DNA of 64,000 bases from Polyangiaceae bacterium (GTDB lineage: Bacteria > Myxococcota_A > Polyangia > Polyangiales > Polyangiaceae), in assembly GCA_013361525.1 (NCBI GenBank), contig JABFXY010000049.1, positions 62,001 to 126,000 of the forward strand. Reading direction: 5' to 3'. How positions within the stretch are numbered: position 1 is the first letter of the stretch; each line of letters begins with the position of its first letter. Below, in pieces: positions 17,931-25,489 of the stretch. The position numbers and the translations under genes are program-made. The notes beneath the pieces were generated by a model. The model made no database searches, had not been told where the DNA came from, and saw only the letters and a program-made list of their open reading frames with translations.

Positions 17931-18272
17931 CTACGCCTTTTGCCAAAGAGCGACCGCCGCACCTCCGGGGTCGCGCACGATCGAGAAGTCCCCTGCCGGG
18001 CCCCGCGTCTTTTTTTGCAGCACTTCCGCCCCCAGCTCGACCGCACGTTTCGTCGCGGCGTCGACGTCGTCGACCTGCGCATAGGGCAACCAGCCCGCGG
18101 CCTTACCGTCCTTCGGTCCGACGGCCGCGATGGGCTGCGACGCCCTCGCGAGCATCGTCATGCCGGCGGGCCCCGCCGATGCTTTCCAGCCGAAAAGTGA
18201 CTCGTAGAAGCGGATCGATGCCGCCGAGTTCTCGCTGTTGTTGTGGAACCATACGAATGCTGACTCGCTCAT
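17931..18272 (-). CDS. VOC (glyoxalase/bleomycin-resistance fold) protein
   Basis: 113 aa from ATG 18272; a longer frame upstream is not coding-like. The beta-alpha-beta pattern is typical of vicinal oxygen chelate proteins: FVWFHNNSENSAASIRFYES, LFGWKAS, and a second half VDDVDAATKRAVELGAEVL ending SIVRDPGGAAVALWQ. The usual metal His/Glu set is incomplete, so it could be a non-catalytic ligand binder. It heads the DGPF-ECF42-TfoX operon and diverges from the sensor kinase at 18460. Confidence 0.8.
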   Translation of the reverse strand: MSESAFVWFHNNSENSAASIRFYESLFGWKASAGPAGMTMLARASQPIAAVGPKDGKAAGWLPYAQVDDVDAATKRAVELGAEVLQKKTRGPAGDFSIVRDPGGAAVALWQKA

Positions 18273-18459
18273 GGGATGGCCTCGTTTCGAGCGACGAAGT
18301 GTTCGCTCGCCCGGGAGACGCCGCCGGCCGTCCGGCCACGACAGGCCCTCACGGAAAATTTTGGTCGGCTGACGGGCGGGCAGGCCCCGCGTACACCGGT
18401 CCCGCGGCAATCCCCGCCGGTCGTGCATTTGCGCTCGGCACACAGGTGGGGCCGAATTC

Positions 18460-20028
18460 GTGATCGACCCGGGCGAACTGCGTCCAAGAACCAAGTCCGA
18501 CGACGCTTCTCCGGGCATGTCCGATGCTGCTTTCGATCGTGAGGAACGGTCGTTGAAAAAGCCCGTCAGCCTGCGGTCGGCGTCGTCGATCTTGACGATC
18601 CTCGTCATGCTCGTCGCGGTCCTGGTTTCGGGCGCTCTGCTGGCGCTGATCTCGGCGTTGCACCGCTCCACCGAGCGCATCGGCGCAGCCGTCGAGAACG
18701 TCCGCCTCGCCGAAGAAGCGGAGATCGATCTCCTGCTTTTGCAGCGCACGAAGGACGCGGTCATCAAACGCGATATCGAGGGGAGCTTGCAGCGCAAGCT
18801 CGCCGAGGCGCGGAGGTTCGTTACCTCGCAAGAAGAGGCGCGCGCTTATGCCGATGCGCACAAGGAGGTCGGCGAATACATCGCCTCGTCCCGGGCCACG
18901 CAAGCGCCGATGACGGAGGGGAACAACCCGTACGATGCGGCCTACGCCGCACTCGAAAAGCTCGTCGACATCAACGTCGCGCAAGCGACCGAAGCGCAGC
19001 ATGACGCGGAGCGGTGGCGGATGTTCGGCATCCTGCTCGGCGTGGGCGTGGGCGCGGTCGTCGTCCTCGTCGCAGTCGCGTTGCTCCTCTGGTTGAAACA
19101 TCGCGCCTTCGAGCCGGTGTTCGGGCTCGCGGACGCAATGGAGCGGTTCGGCCGTGGCGACCGCAACGCACGCGCGGCCGAGGACGGACCGCTCGAGCTT
19201 CGAGACATGTGCATGCGCTTCAACGAAATGGCGACCTCGCTCGCCGCACAGCGACAAGCACAGGTGGCGTTCCTCGGCGGCGTCGCTCACGATCTGCGCA
19301 ATCCACTTTCGGCATTGCAGCTGTCGATTGCGGTGTTGCAATCGGAGGGGTCGCCGCCGTCGGAAGCGCGACTACGCCACACGGTCGAGCTGGCGACCCG
19401 GCAGATCCGCCGCATGGAGCGAATGCTGGGGGACTTCCTGGACATCGCAAAAATCGAAGCCGGCAGGGTCGAGCTCAAGTTCGAGCCACATGATGTTCGA
19501 GCCATCGCCGACGACGTCGCCAGCCTGTTCGGACAAACGCTGGAGGGGCATTTCCTTCAAGTAAGCGGCGGCGCCGGACTACCCCCCGTCGAGTGTGACC
19601 GACTACGCGTCGAGCAGGTTCTGACGAACCTCGTCAGCAACGCGATCAAGTATTCCCCTGCAGGAAGCGTCATCGAGATCGACTTGTCGCCCGCGGAGTC
19701 GGGGGTCGAGATCCGCGTCACCGATCACGGAATCGGGATCTCTCCGGACGATCTGACACGCGTATTCGATCCATTCCGGCGGGTCGGGCTCTCGAAGGAG
19801 GCCGTGCCTGGGGTCGGGCTCGGGCTCTTCGTCGTTCGGCGGTTGGTCGAAGCGCACCGCGGGCGAATCATCGTCGAGAGCACACTGGGACGCGGAACCG
19901 TTTTTCGGGTTTACCTGCCCACCGTCCAGCCCACGACCGGCGCGGGGGACCCCGACCAGCACCCGGTCGAGTCCGCGGAGACACCGGTGTTTGCCCCGGC
20001 GCTCCGTATGGCCAATGGCGGTCGTTGA
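18460..20028 (+). CDS. Membrane sensor histidine kinase (HAMP)
   Basis: 522 aa from GTG 18460, which has AGGTGGGG nearby; an ATG at 18517 (MSDAAFDREER) is the alternative. Topology: TM1 about 46-68, a helical periplasmic sensor of ~110 residues, TM2 about 188-212, a HAMP linker, then dimerisation/phospho-acceptor region (GGVAHDLRNPLSAL, His of the H-box) and ATPase domain with N-box VLTNLVSNAIKYSP, G1 DHGIGIS and G2 GVGLGLFVV. A complete inner-membrane histidine kinase. No response regulator is adjacent, so the partner is unknown. It diverges from the VOC-DGPF-sigma operon with 187 bp between starts. Confidence 0.88.
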   Translation: MIDPGELRPRTKSDDASPGMSDAAFDREERSLKKPVSLRSASSILTILVMLVAVLVSGALLALISALHRSTERIGAAVENVRLAEEAEIDLLLLQRTKDAVIKRDIEGSLQRKLAEARRFVTSQEEARAYADAHKEVGEYIASSRATQAPMTEGNNPYDAAYAALEKLVDINVAQATEAQHDAERWRMFGILLGVGVGAVVVLVAVALLLWLKHRAFEPVFGLADAMERFGRGDRNARAAEDGPLELRDMCMRFNEMATSLAAQRQAQVAFLGGVAHDLRNPLSALQLSIAVLQSEGSPPSEARLRHTVELATRQIRRMERMLGDFLDIAKIEAGRVELKFEPHDVRAIADDVASLFGQTLEGHFLQVSGGAGLPPVECDRLRVEQVLTNLVSNAIKYSPAGSVIEIDLSPAESGVEIRVTDHGIGISPDDLTRVFDPFRRVGLSKEAVPGVGLGLFVVRRLVEAHRGRIIVESTLGRGTVFRVYLPTVQPTTGAGDPDQHPVESAETPVFAPALRMANGGR

Positions 20029-20062
20029 CCCTCTCGCGATATGGTTCTAGGACGACGCGCCA

Positions 20063-21235
20063 ATGGGGACGAAAGCGCGCGAACGCTCCAGGCGGTTGGT
20101 TGGCTGTTTCGCAGGCTCGTTGTTGCTGCTCGCGTGCGGCAGGCAGACGGACGGGTCGAATGGCAGCGCCCAATCATCGGCTTCCGTGGCACCGGCTGCT
20201 TCGGGGCAGCCGCCCACGACGATGGTTTCGGCGTTGAGCAGCGCCGTCGCGAGCGCTCCTTCCGCCCCGGCTCCCAAACGCGGGCTCTCGACGTCACCCG
20301 AGCTCGGAACTGCGTACCAGGCCGAGGCGACGGCGGACGGATTCATCGCCCTGGTGCGCAAAGACAACACCGACGACAGCGTCTCGCTCCCGCTACGAAT
20401 GGTCGAGAAGCACGGCGACGACGCAACGTTCACCGAAGTGCCGTTCAATATGTCGTCGCTCCTCGCATCGAACCTCCCTGCGAAGCGCTTCTTGTTCGAG
20501 GAGGGCGAAGGGCCGAAGAAAAAGGTGCGGATTTGGACGGCCGCGGGTCTCTCCGAGCCGATCGAAGACACGGTCGCGACCGGAGCGGTCGGCGAGACCC
20601 AAGCCCTCGCCCTCGTCGGCAAGATCGATCGCTTTCAAATGGTCTCGCGTGCAGATCTTCCGCGCGGCCACCGCTACCGCGATGGTGCTTGGCGTCCCAT
20701 CGAGCTTCCCCCACCGGCAGAGAAGGACTTCGCTGGCTGCTTTTGGAACGTCGACGCTCGCCCGAAGACCGACGAGCTCGTCCTGCTCCAAATCTGCAGC
20801 GCGCCCATGCGCGAGATGGCTTACGCGGTCTTCAAGCTCGGCCCCGCTTCGGACACCTTCGAGCGCGTCCCGTTCGACAATGCGCTCTTCGATGCGGTGC
20901 AAGCATTTCGGGGAACGTTCAACGTCGAGGAAGACGGCACGATCGATATCGGAAACAACAACCCCGGAAAGATGTACCTCGCACGCCTGCGCCCCGGAGC
21001 TTCGACGTGGAAGGTCATCGAGCGCGAGCTTCCGACCCGATTGATGTCGTCGACGGGCGTGTTTGGCGAGCGGATCCTCATGACCGATGCCGGCGTGAAG
21101 ACGCTCGAGTCGTCCGACGAAGGCGCGACGTTTCGCGAGGTGCCGACGCTGATGGGCATGCTTACGCAGTGCAACCAATATGCGTGCACGCTCATGAGCC
21201 CCGGCCGGAGCGGCGCCTATATCTATCGCTGGTAG
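20063..21235 (+). CDS. Hypothetical lipoprotein with Asp-box-like repeat
   Basis: 390 aa. A positively charged start (MGTKARERSRR) and hydrophobic core end in lipobox LLLAC, then a Ser/Ala-rich linker to about residue 75. The rest alternates strands and turns. A late segment, ESSDEGATFREV, resembles the Asp-box of sialidase/BNR-type beta-propellers, and STGVFGERILMTDAGVKTL fits a preceding blade. No catalytic residues can be assigned. It begins 34 bp after the sensor kinase stop on the same strand and may be co-transcribed with it. Confidence 0.65.
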   Translation: MGTKARERSRRLVGCFAGSLLLLACGRQTDGSNGSAQSSASVAPAASGQPPTTMVSALSSAVASAPSAPAPKRGLSTSPELGTAYQAEATADGFIALVRKDNTDDSVSLPLRMVEKHGDDATFTEVPFNMSSLLASNLPAKRFLFEEGEGPKKKVRIWTAAGLSEPIEDTVATGAVGETQALALVGKIDRFQMVSRADLPRGHRYRDGAWRPIELPPPAEKDFAGCFWNVDARPKTDELVLLQICSAPMREMAYAVFKLGPASDTFERVPFDNALFDAVQAFRGTFNVEEDGTIDIGNNNPGKMYLARLRPGASTWKVIERELPTRLMSSTGVFGERILMTDAGVKTLESSDEGATFREVPTLMGMLTQCNQYACTLMSPGRSGAYIYRW

Positions 21236-21260
21236 CGGGGCCGTCAGAACGCCGCGCCGG

Positions 21261-21725
21261 TCAGGGCCCGCGCCGAACGCGCAATCGATTGGTGATGTCT
21301 TCGACGCCCGGGACGGCCTCGCAGATGAACTCGATTTGGAATTTGATCCATCGGTCCGGCACGCTTCCGGTGAGGACCACTTCGCCGCCTTCGACGTCGA
21401 CGGCGACGTCGGTCAGGTCGAGCTCCTCGGCGAGGGAGAGCCGCTCGCAGACGTCCTCGCAAATGCGCTCGTCGGGGCGGCGGAAGCCCGTGGGTCCCTT
21501 GCGGTAGGGCTGCGGCATCAGCACCGATTGGGGTACCGAGCCACGCCCATTGTGAACGTCCACGACGCCGACGCCGCGATCCGTGTCCCATCCGCCGCCC
21601 TCATAGAGCCGGCGATTTCCGGTTCCTTCGAGACCGAAGCGGTGAGGCTGCTCCTCGGGGTTGCTTCGATCCCAATCTGCGCCCGGCTGTTGGTCGGGGC
21701 GCGTGGGCTCGGACTGATGTCTCAT
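21261..21725 (-). CDS. BON-domain protein
   Basis: 154 aa. The first ~85 residues are polar and probably disordered. Residues about 88-152 form a BON domain: ICEDVCERLSLAEELDLTDV, VAVDVEGGEVVLTGSV with the conserved central Gly, and EFICEAVPGVEDITNRL. BON domains usually bind phospholipid or act as periplasmic partners of channels and secretins. No signal peptide is visible, so this one looks cytoplasmic. Convergent with the lipoprotein gene at 20063. The 281 bases between its start and the VgrG start at 22007 hold nothing I can name beyond presumed promoters. Confidence 0.8.
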   Translation of the reverse strand: MRHQSEPTRPDQQPGADWDRSNPEEQPHRFGLEGTGNRRLYEGGGWDTDRGVGVVDVHNGRGSVPQSVLMPQPYRKGPTGFRRPDERICEDVCERLSLAEELDLTDVAVDVEGGEVVLTGSVPDRWIKFQIEFICEAVPGVEDITNRLRVRRGP

Positions 21726-22006
21726 TTTCGAGCTCCTCGGGGCCGTGTACGCGATCGGCGTCGAGAGCGCGGCAGCGCCCCCTCATGCCCATACAAGTTC
21801 AGGGCCACGAGCGCGGATGGCGGCATTGCCTAAACGATAACGGACGCATACGAGGGCAAAGACCACTCGAAGCGGTACGTCCAGCTGTGGCCACGCTGAG
21901 ACCGCAGCCTGACGTCAGCGTCAGTCTCCGTCGCGGGATCGCGCAGTCGGTCGTGCGTTCGGTGAGGCTTGTCACGACTCGCCAACTCTCTAGGATGCGA
22001 TTCCGA

Positions 22007-23440
22007 ATGTTCGCTGAACGATTCCGCTTTCATCTCGAGTCGGACGACTTTGTCGTGGAGCCATTCCACCTGGTCGCGCTGGAGGGGCGCGAAGCCATCG
22101 GGGAGCTCTTCTCCTTTACGGTCGAATGTCAGGTCGCCCGAAGTGACGACGACGTCGAAGCGAGCGCACTGCTCGGAACGAAGGTCTGTGTCGTCACCAC
22201 GTTCGAAGGCCTCGAGATACGGCGCTTTCACGGCATCGTCGCGTCCGTTCACGACAAGCTCGAGCCGACAGCGGACTATCGAAGCTATCGCCTGCGCATC
22301 GCGCCGCAGGCGCACCATCTGTGTCTCGTTCACACGCAAGACATCTACCAAGACACGACGGTGCCCGACATCGTCCTTGCGAAGCTGCGGCTGTGTGGTC
22401 TCGCTCCTAGCGCGACCGAGATGCGCCTGGGTCACAAGTACGCGCAGCGCGAGTTCGTCGTCCAATACCGGGAGACCGACGCCGCATTCGTCTCGCGTCT
22501 CTGCGAGCACCTCGGTATCTCCTTCTTCTTCGAGCACGAAGCCAAAGGCGAGAAGATCGTCTTCACGGATCATGCTGACGGCTTTCGCTCTCTGGGTGAG
22601 GCGCGGTTCAATCCCGCAGGCGACTTCCGTGATGTCTATTTGTTGGAGCTCGACGCGCAGCTCGTCCCGTCGACGTGTATCGTCTACGACTACAACTATC
22701 GGATGCCTCTCGTTCCGATCATCGGCTCCGCCGAGCTGCCCGGTGGAGGCCGCGGAGGAATGGCGGAGTATGGCTGCCACGCGAAGACCCCGGAAGAGAG
22801 CGAACACCTCGCGCTCGTCCGAAGCGAAGAGCAGCAGTCCAAACAGCAGGTTTATCTCGGCGCGTCGGACAAACCATCCTTTTACGCGGGCGGCGCGCTC
22901 GATCTCACGAATCACGCCCGTATGCCCGAGGCGCAGCTCCTCCTCACGGAGGTAAAGCATCAGGCGACGCAGCCGCCCGCAGGCCGCTCGGGCGACGCCT
23001 CGTATCGAAATACGTTCCGCGCCGTTCCGAGAGGGTTTTGCTACCGACCGGCGCGCGTCACCCCGCGGCCCCGGATTGACGGGCTATCGACCGGGATTGT
23101 CGAGCCGGGCCCCGGCGGTAGCGCAGACCTCGCGCACATCGACACAGAGGGACGCTACACGATTCGGTTCCTCTTCGACACGGCGCCGAGCGAACGACAA
23201 AAGGCGTCGCGTCCGGTGCGAATGGCGCAGCCTCATGCCGGAGCGGGATACGGCATGCACTTTCCGCTGAAGCCCGGCATCGAGGTCGTCATGGCGTTCA
23301 TCGACGGCGACCCAGACCGTCCGATCATCGTCGGCTCGGTCCCCAACCCGCTGACCCCGTCTCCAGTCGTATCGAAGAATCTGAACGAGAATGCCATCCG
23401 CACCGCCTCCGGTGCTCGTATCCGGATCATCGACCGCTGA
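22007..23440 (+). CDS. T6SS spike protein VgrG, short form ending after the OB-fold domain
   Basis: 477 aa from ATG 22007 (MFAERFRFHLESD), with AGGA 11 nt upstream; upstream in-frame sequence back to 21785 is not coding-like. The gp27-like part (1-370) has typical VgrG features: VEPFHLVALEGREAIGELF, FHGIVASVHDK, and REFVVQYRETDAAFVSRLCE before HLGISFFFEH. The gp5-like OB-fold follows (about 380-455: EGRYTIRFLFDT, MHFPLKPGIEVVMAFIDGDP, PIIVGSVPNP). The protein stops at ASGARIRIIDR, where full-length VgrG would enter its beta-helix needle. It begins the + strand T6SS island. Confidence 0.9.
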   Translation: MFAERFRFHLESDDFVVEPFHLVALEGREAIGELFSFTVECQVARSDDDVEASALLGTKVCVVTTFEGLEIRRFHGIVASVHDKLEPTADYRSYRLRIAPQAHHLCLVHTQDIYQDTTVPDIVLAKLRLCGLAPSATEMRLGHKYAQREFVVQYRETDAAFVSRLCEHLGISFFFEHEAKGEKIVFTDHADGFRSLGEARFNPAGDFRDVYLLELDAQLVPSTCIVYDYNYRMPLVPIIGSAELPGGGRGGMAEYGCHAKTPEESEHLALVRSEEQQSKQQVYLGASDKPSFYAGGALDLTNHARMPEAQLLLTEVKHQATQPPAGRSGDASYRNTFRAVPRGFCYRPARVTPRPRIDGLSTGIVEPGPGGSADLAHIDTEGRYTIRFLFDTAPSERQKASRPVRMAQPHAGAGYGMHFPLKPGIEVVMAFIDGDPDRPIIVGSVPNPLTPSPVVSKNLNENAIRTASGARIRIIDR

Positions 23441-23474
23441 CGTCGTCGACGCGGCCCAACCGTTTTCCTATCCT

Positions 23475-24152
23475 ATGAGCGACAGCCATCTAGAACCGAG
23501 CGACGGACGCCCGCGCGACGCAGCCGTCTTTCTTCACTGCCTCGCCGGCCAACCGGCTCCCCCTGCCGTGTTGTCCGATTGGCAGCGTTTGACGGCGCTG
23601 CCGGAACGCGCGCAGCCGGGGCTGTGGGAGCTCATCGAATCGAGTCTTGCCGATGTGGACCCGGCCCTCGAGCGGCGTGCGGAGGCGTTTTGCCAGCTGT
23701 ACGGCGTTGCGCCCGCAGACCTCCAATCGAGCCTGCGCGTCTGCCGGCTCGTGTTGTCGCGCGCCGCCGCGCTCAACCTGTCCCAGAGGCTGGTCGTCGA
23801 GGACCTCGGTGCGCTCTCGAACGGAGCCCCGCCCCGGATCGCCGACACGATCGCGTCCCGATACGACGCGGCGAAAGCGGTCATTCAAAAGGGTCTCGTC
23901 GAGCGGATGATCCTCGACCACGGCAAAGTGTTGACGGGGCTCGATTGGCGCGTCGACCGAATCGCAGCGGCGGATCGCGGAGTCGGGATGGAGACGCCGG
24001 TCGTCCTGCTCACGCTGCAGCTTCGCGATGGCAAACGCGAAAAGCGAAACACGGTGTACCTGACGACCGACGCCCTTCGAGAGCTCAAAAACGCGCTCGA
24101 AGGCATCGAGCGGGTCCTCGGCGCAGCAACCTCGAACGGAGCCAAGCCATGA
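23475..24152 (+). CDS. COMMD-like protein (helical N-terminal domain plus COMM domain) in T6SS island
   Basis: 225 aa from ATG 23475, 34 bp after VgrG. The N-terminal ~145 residues are all-helical, with ALNLSQRLVVEDLGAL and IASRYDAAKAVIQKGL. Residues ~153-222 read as a COMM domain: GLDWRVDRIAAADR with the Trp-Arg-Val-Asp core, then a strand TPVVLLTLQLRDGK, a second strand KRNTVYLTTDALRE, and a closing helix RELKNALEGIERVL. From memory, human COMMD1 has the same order (SWRVD, TPVAIIELEL, closing helix). COMMD proteins are known mainly from the eukaryotic Commander complex, where the domain mediates dimerisation. Here the stop overlaps the next start (ATGA). Inferred role: adaptor or assembly factor for the spike or cargo. 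Unconfirmed by search. Confidence 0.7.
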   Translation: MSDSHLEPSDGRPRDAAVFLHCLAGQPAPPAVLSDWQRLTALPERAQPGLWELIESSLADVDPALERRAEAFCQLYGVAPADLQSSLRVCRLVLSRAAALNLSQRLVVEDLGALSNGAPPRIADTIASRYDAAKAVIQKGLVERMILDHGKVLTGLDWRVDRIAAADRGVGMETPVVLLTLQLRDGKREKRNTVYLTTDALRELKNALEGIERVLGAATSNGAKP

Positions 24153-25483
24153 CGATGACGACGACGAGCGACGATTGGCGGCCGACGACCGGTGGTCGCT
24201 CGTTGGTTGCGCTGGTGCCCGACTACGACGGTGTCGTCGACGGCAATCAGAAGAGCCTGCTGCGATTGGGTGCTTACGACTCGACCGACGAGAGCGGCAT
24301 CTTTTCCGGTCTCGACGACAGCTGGACGGCCGTGTCCGAGTCCACGACGAAGGTGAAGGATCTCCTTCAAACGGGCACGCCCGCGCAGCCGAGACCCGGC
24401 TGGCTCGAGTACACCGACGGCGACCGCACGACGGCCACGAAGGGCACGGCGCGCGACGCCGTCCAGGGCGACTACAAGCTCTACGTCAAAGGCGACGCGC
24501 TCATGGACGTGGGCGGCAAATGGGTGTTTCGCATCGGCTCCGGGACGGTCGAGACCTGGAACGCGGACCCCGTCTACTACATCAACTTTTATCAGCAGCC
24601 GGGCCTCTTCACCGCCGGCAAGCCCGCCTACCGAAAGCGGGAGATGGGGCACGTCTCGGCCGACAGCTATTGGTTCGGCGACACCGAGACATTTTATGGC
24701 GGATTCAAGTTCGACTGCACGTTCGGGCTCACGATGGCCGCCTTCGTCGGTGGCAAGATCGACGTGAACGCGACGCTCGGGGCGAGCTTCAACTTCGGCT
24801 ACGCGCTCGAGCTCGGTGCCGTTTACAAGTACTCCAACGTCCTGGGCAAAGACATGCACGTCGCCGACGACCTCGAGTCGAAAGCGCGCAAGTCGGTCCA
24901 TCTTCGAGTAAAGGCGACGGCCGACGGCATTTCGGCGGCATTGAGGGCATCCGTCAAAGCCAACACGGGCGCGGCCGTCCTCGCAGGGGCGTCGGCCGTC
25001 ACGGCCGCGGTCGGCACGGTCATCCCCCCCGTGACCGACAGCGGCACGGCGCCGACCGTCGGCACGCTCATGGCGCTCTCCGGCGTCGGGTGCATCGCAG
25101 CGCTCGCATGGTCGCTGGTGAATGCATTGAAAGAGAAGGCAGCCCCGAAGCAATCGGCGACCGAGCTGAAGATGGACCACAACAGCATTCTCCTACAGCA
25201 GAACGACGCCACGGGCGCCACGATGGAGGGCAAGCTCGAGCTCTGCCGCGGCGGGACTGGGCCCGGCCTGGTCGCGCTCACGAATCTGCACGGCTCGTAT
25301 CTACAGCTGCAGAGCGATCAAGATGTCGTGCTGAACGCCGCCAAGGACATGCACCTGCAGAACACCGCCGGAACAGCGATACTGAAGCTTCTCGCGACAG
25401 GCGACATCCGCGTGAAGGCGACCAACGCGCAAATCAGCGGGCGCCTGCAGCTGGGGCAAGCGAACGAGCTCACGATCGGCTGA
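24149..25483 (+). CDS. VgrG-needle-like protein with two hydrophobic helices
   Basis: 444 aa, overlapping the COMMD-like gene by 4 bp. No recognised domain in residues 1-110. Beta-rich stretches follow (DYKLYVKGDALMDVGGKWVF; FGLTMAAFVGGKIDVNATLG). Two hydrophobic helices lie near 271-292 and 303-326, separated by a short Pro/Thr loop. The last ~100 residues (from ~341) are short repeating strands (LELCRGG, YLQLQSDQDVVLNAAKDMHL, DIRVKATNAQISGRL) like the VgrG C-terminal beta-helix (DUF2345-like). I infer it supplies the needle the short VgrG lacks, or is a spike-borne cargo whose hydrophobic pair could insert in a target membrane. The resemblance is by pattern, not alignment. Confidence 0.6.
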   Translation: MTMTTTSDDWRPTTGGRSLVALVPDYDGVVDGNQKSLLRLGAYDSTDESGIFSGLDDSWTAVSESTTKVKDLLQTGTPAQPRPGWLEYTDGDRTTATKGTARDAVQGDYKLYVKGDALMDVGGKWVFRIGSGTVETWNADPVYYINFYQQPGLFTAGKPAYRKREMGHVSADSYWFGDTETFYGGFKFDCTFGLTMAAFVGGKIDVNATLGASFNFGYALELGAVYKYSNVLGKDMHVADDLESKARKSVHLRVKATADGISAALRASVKANTGAAVLAGASAVTAAVGTVIPPVTDSGTAPTVGTLMALSGVGCIAALAWSLVNALKEKAAPKQSATELKMDHNSILLQQNDATGATMEGKLELCRGGTGPGLVALTNLHGSYLQLQSDQDVVLNAAKDMHLQNTAGTAILKLLATGDIRVKATNAQISGRLQLGQANELTIG

Positions 25484-25489
25484 CCGCGC

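Noticed and set aside
21785-22006. Upstream extension of VgrG by 74 residues
   Set aside because: Arg/Pro-rich with no VgrG similarity; the family N-terminus begins at MFAERFRFHLESD.
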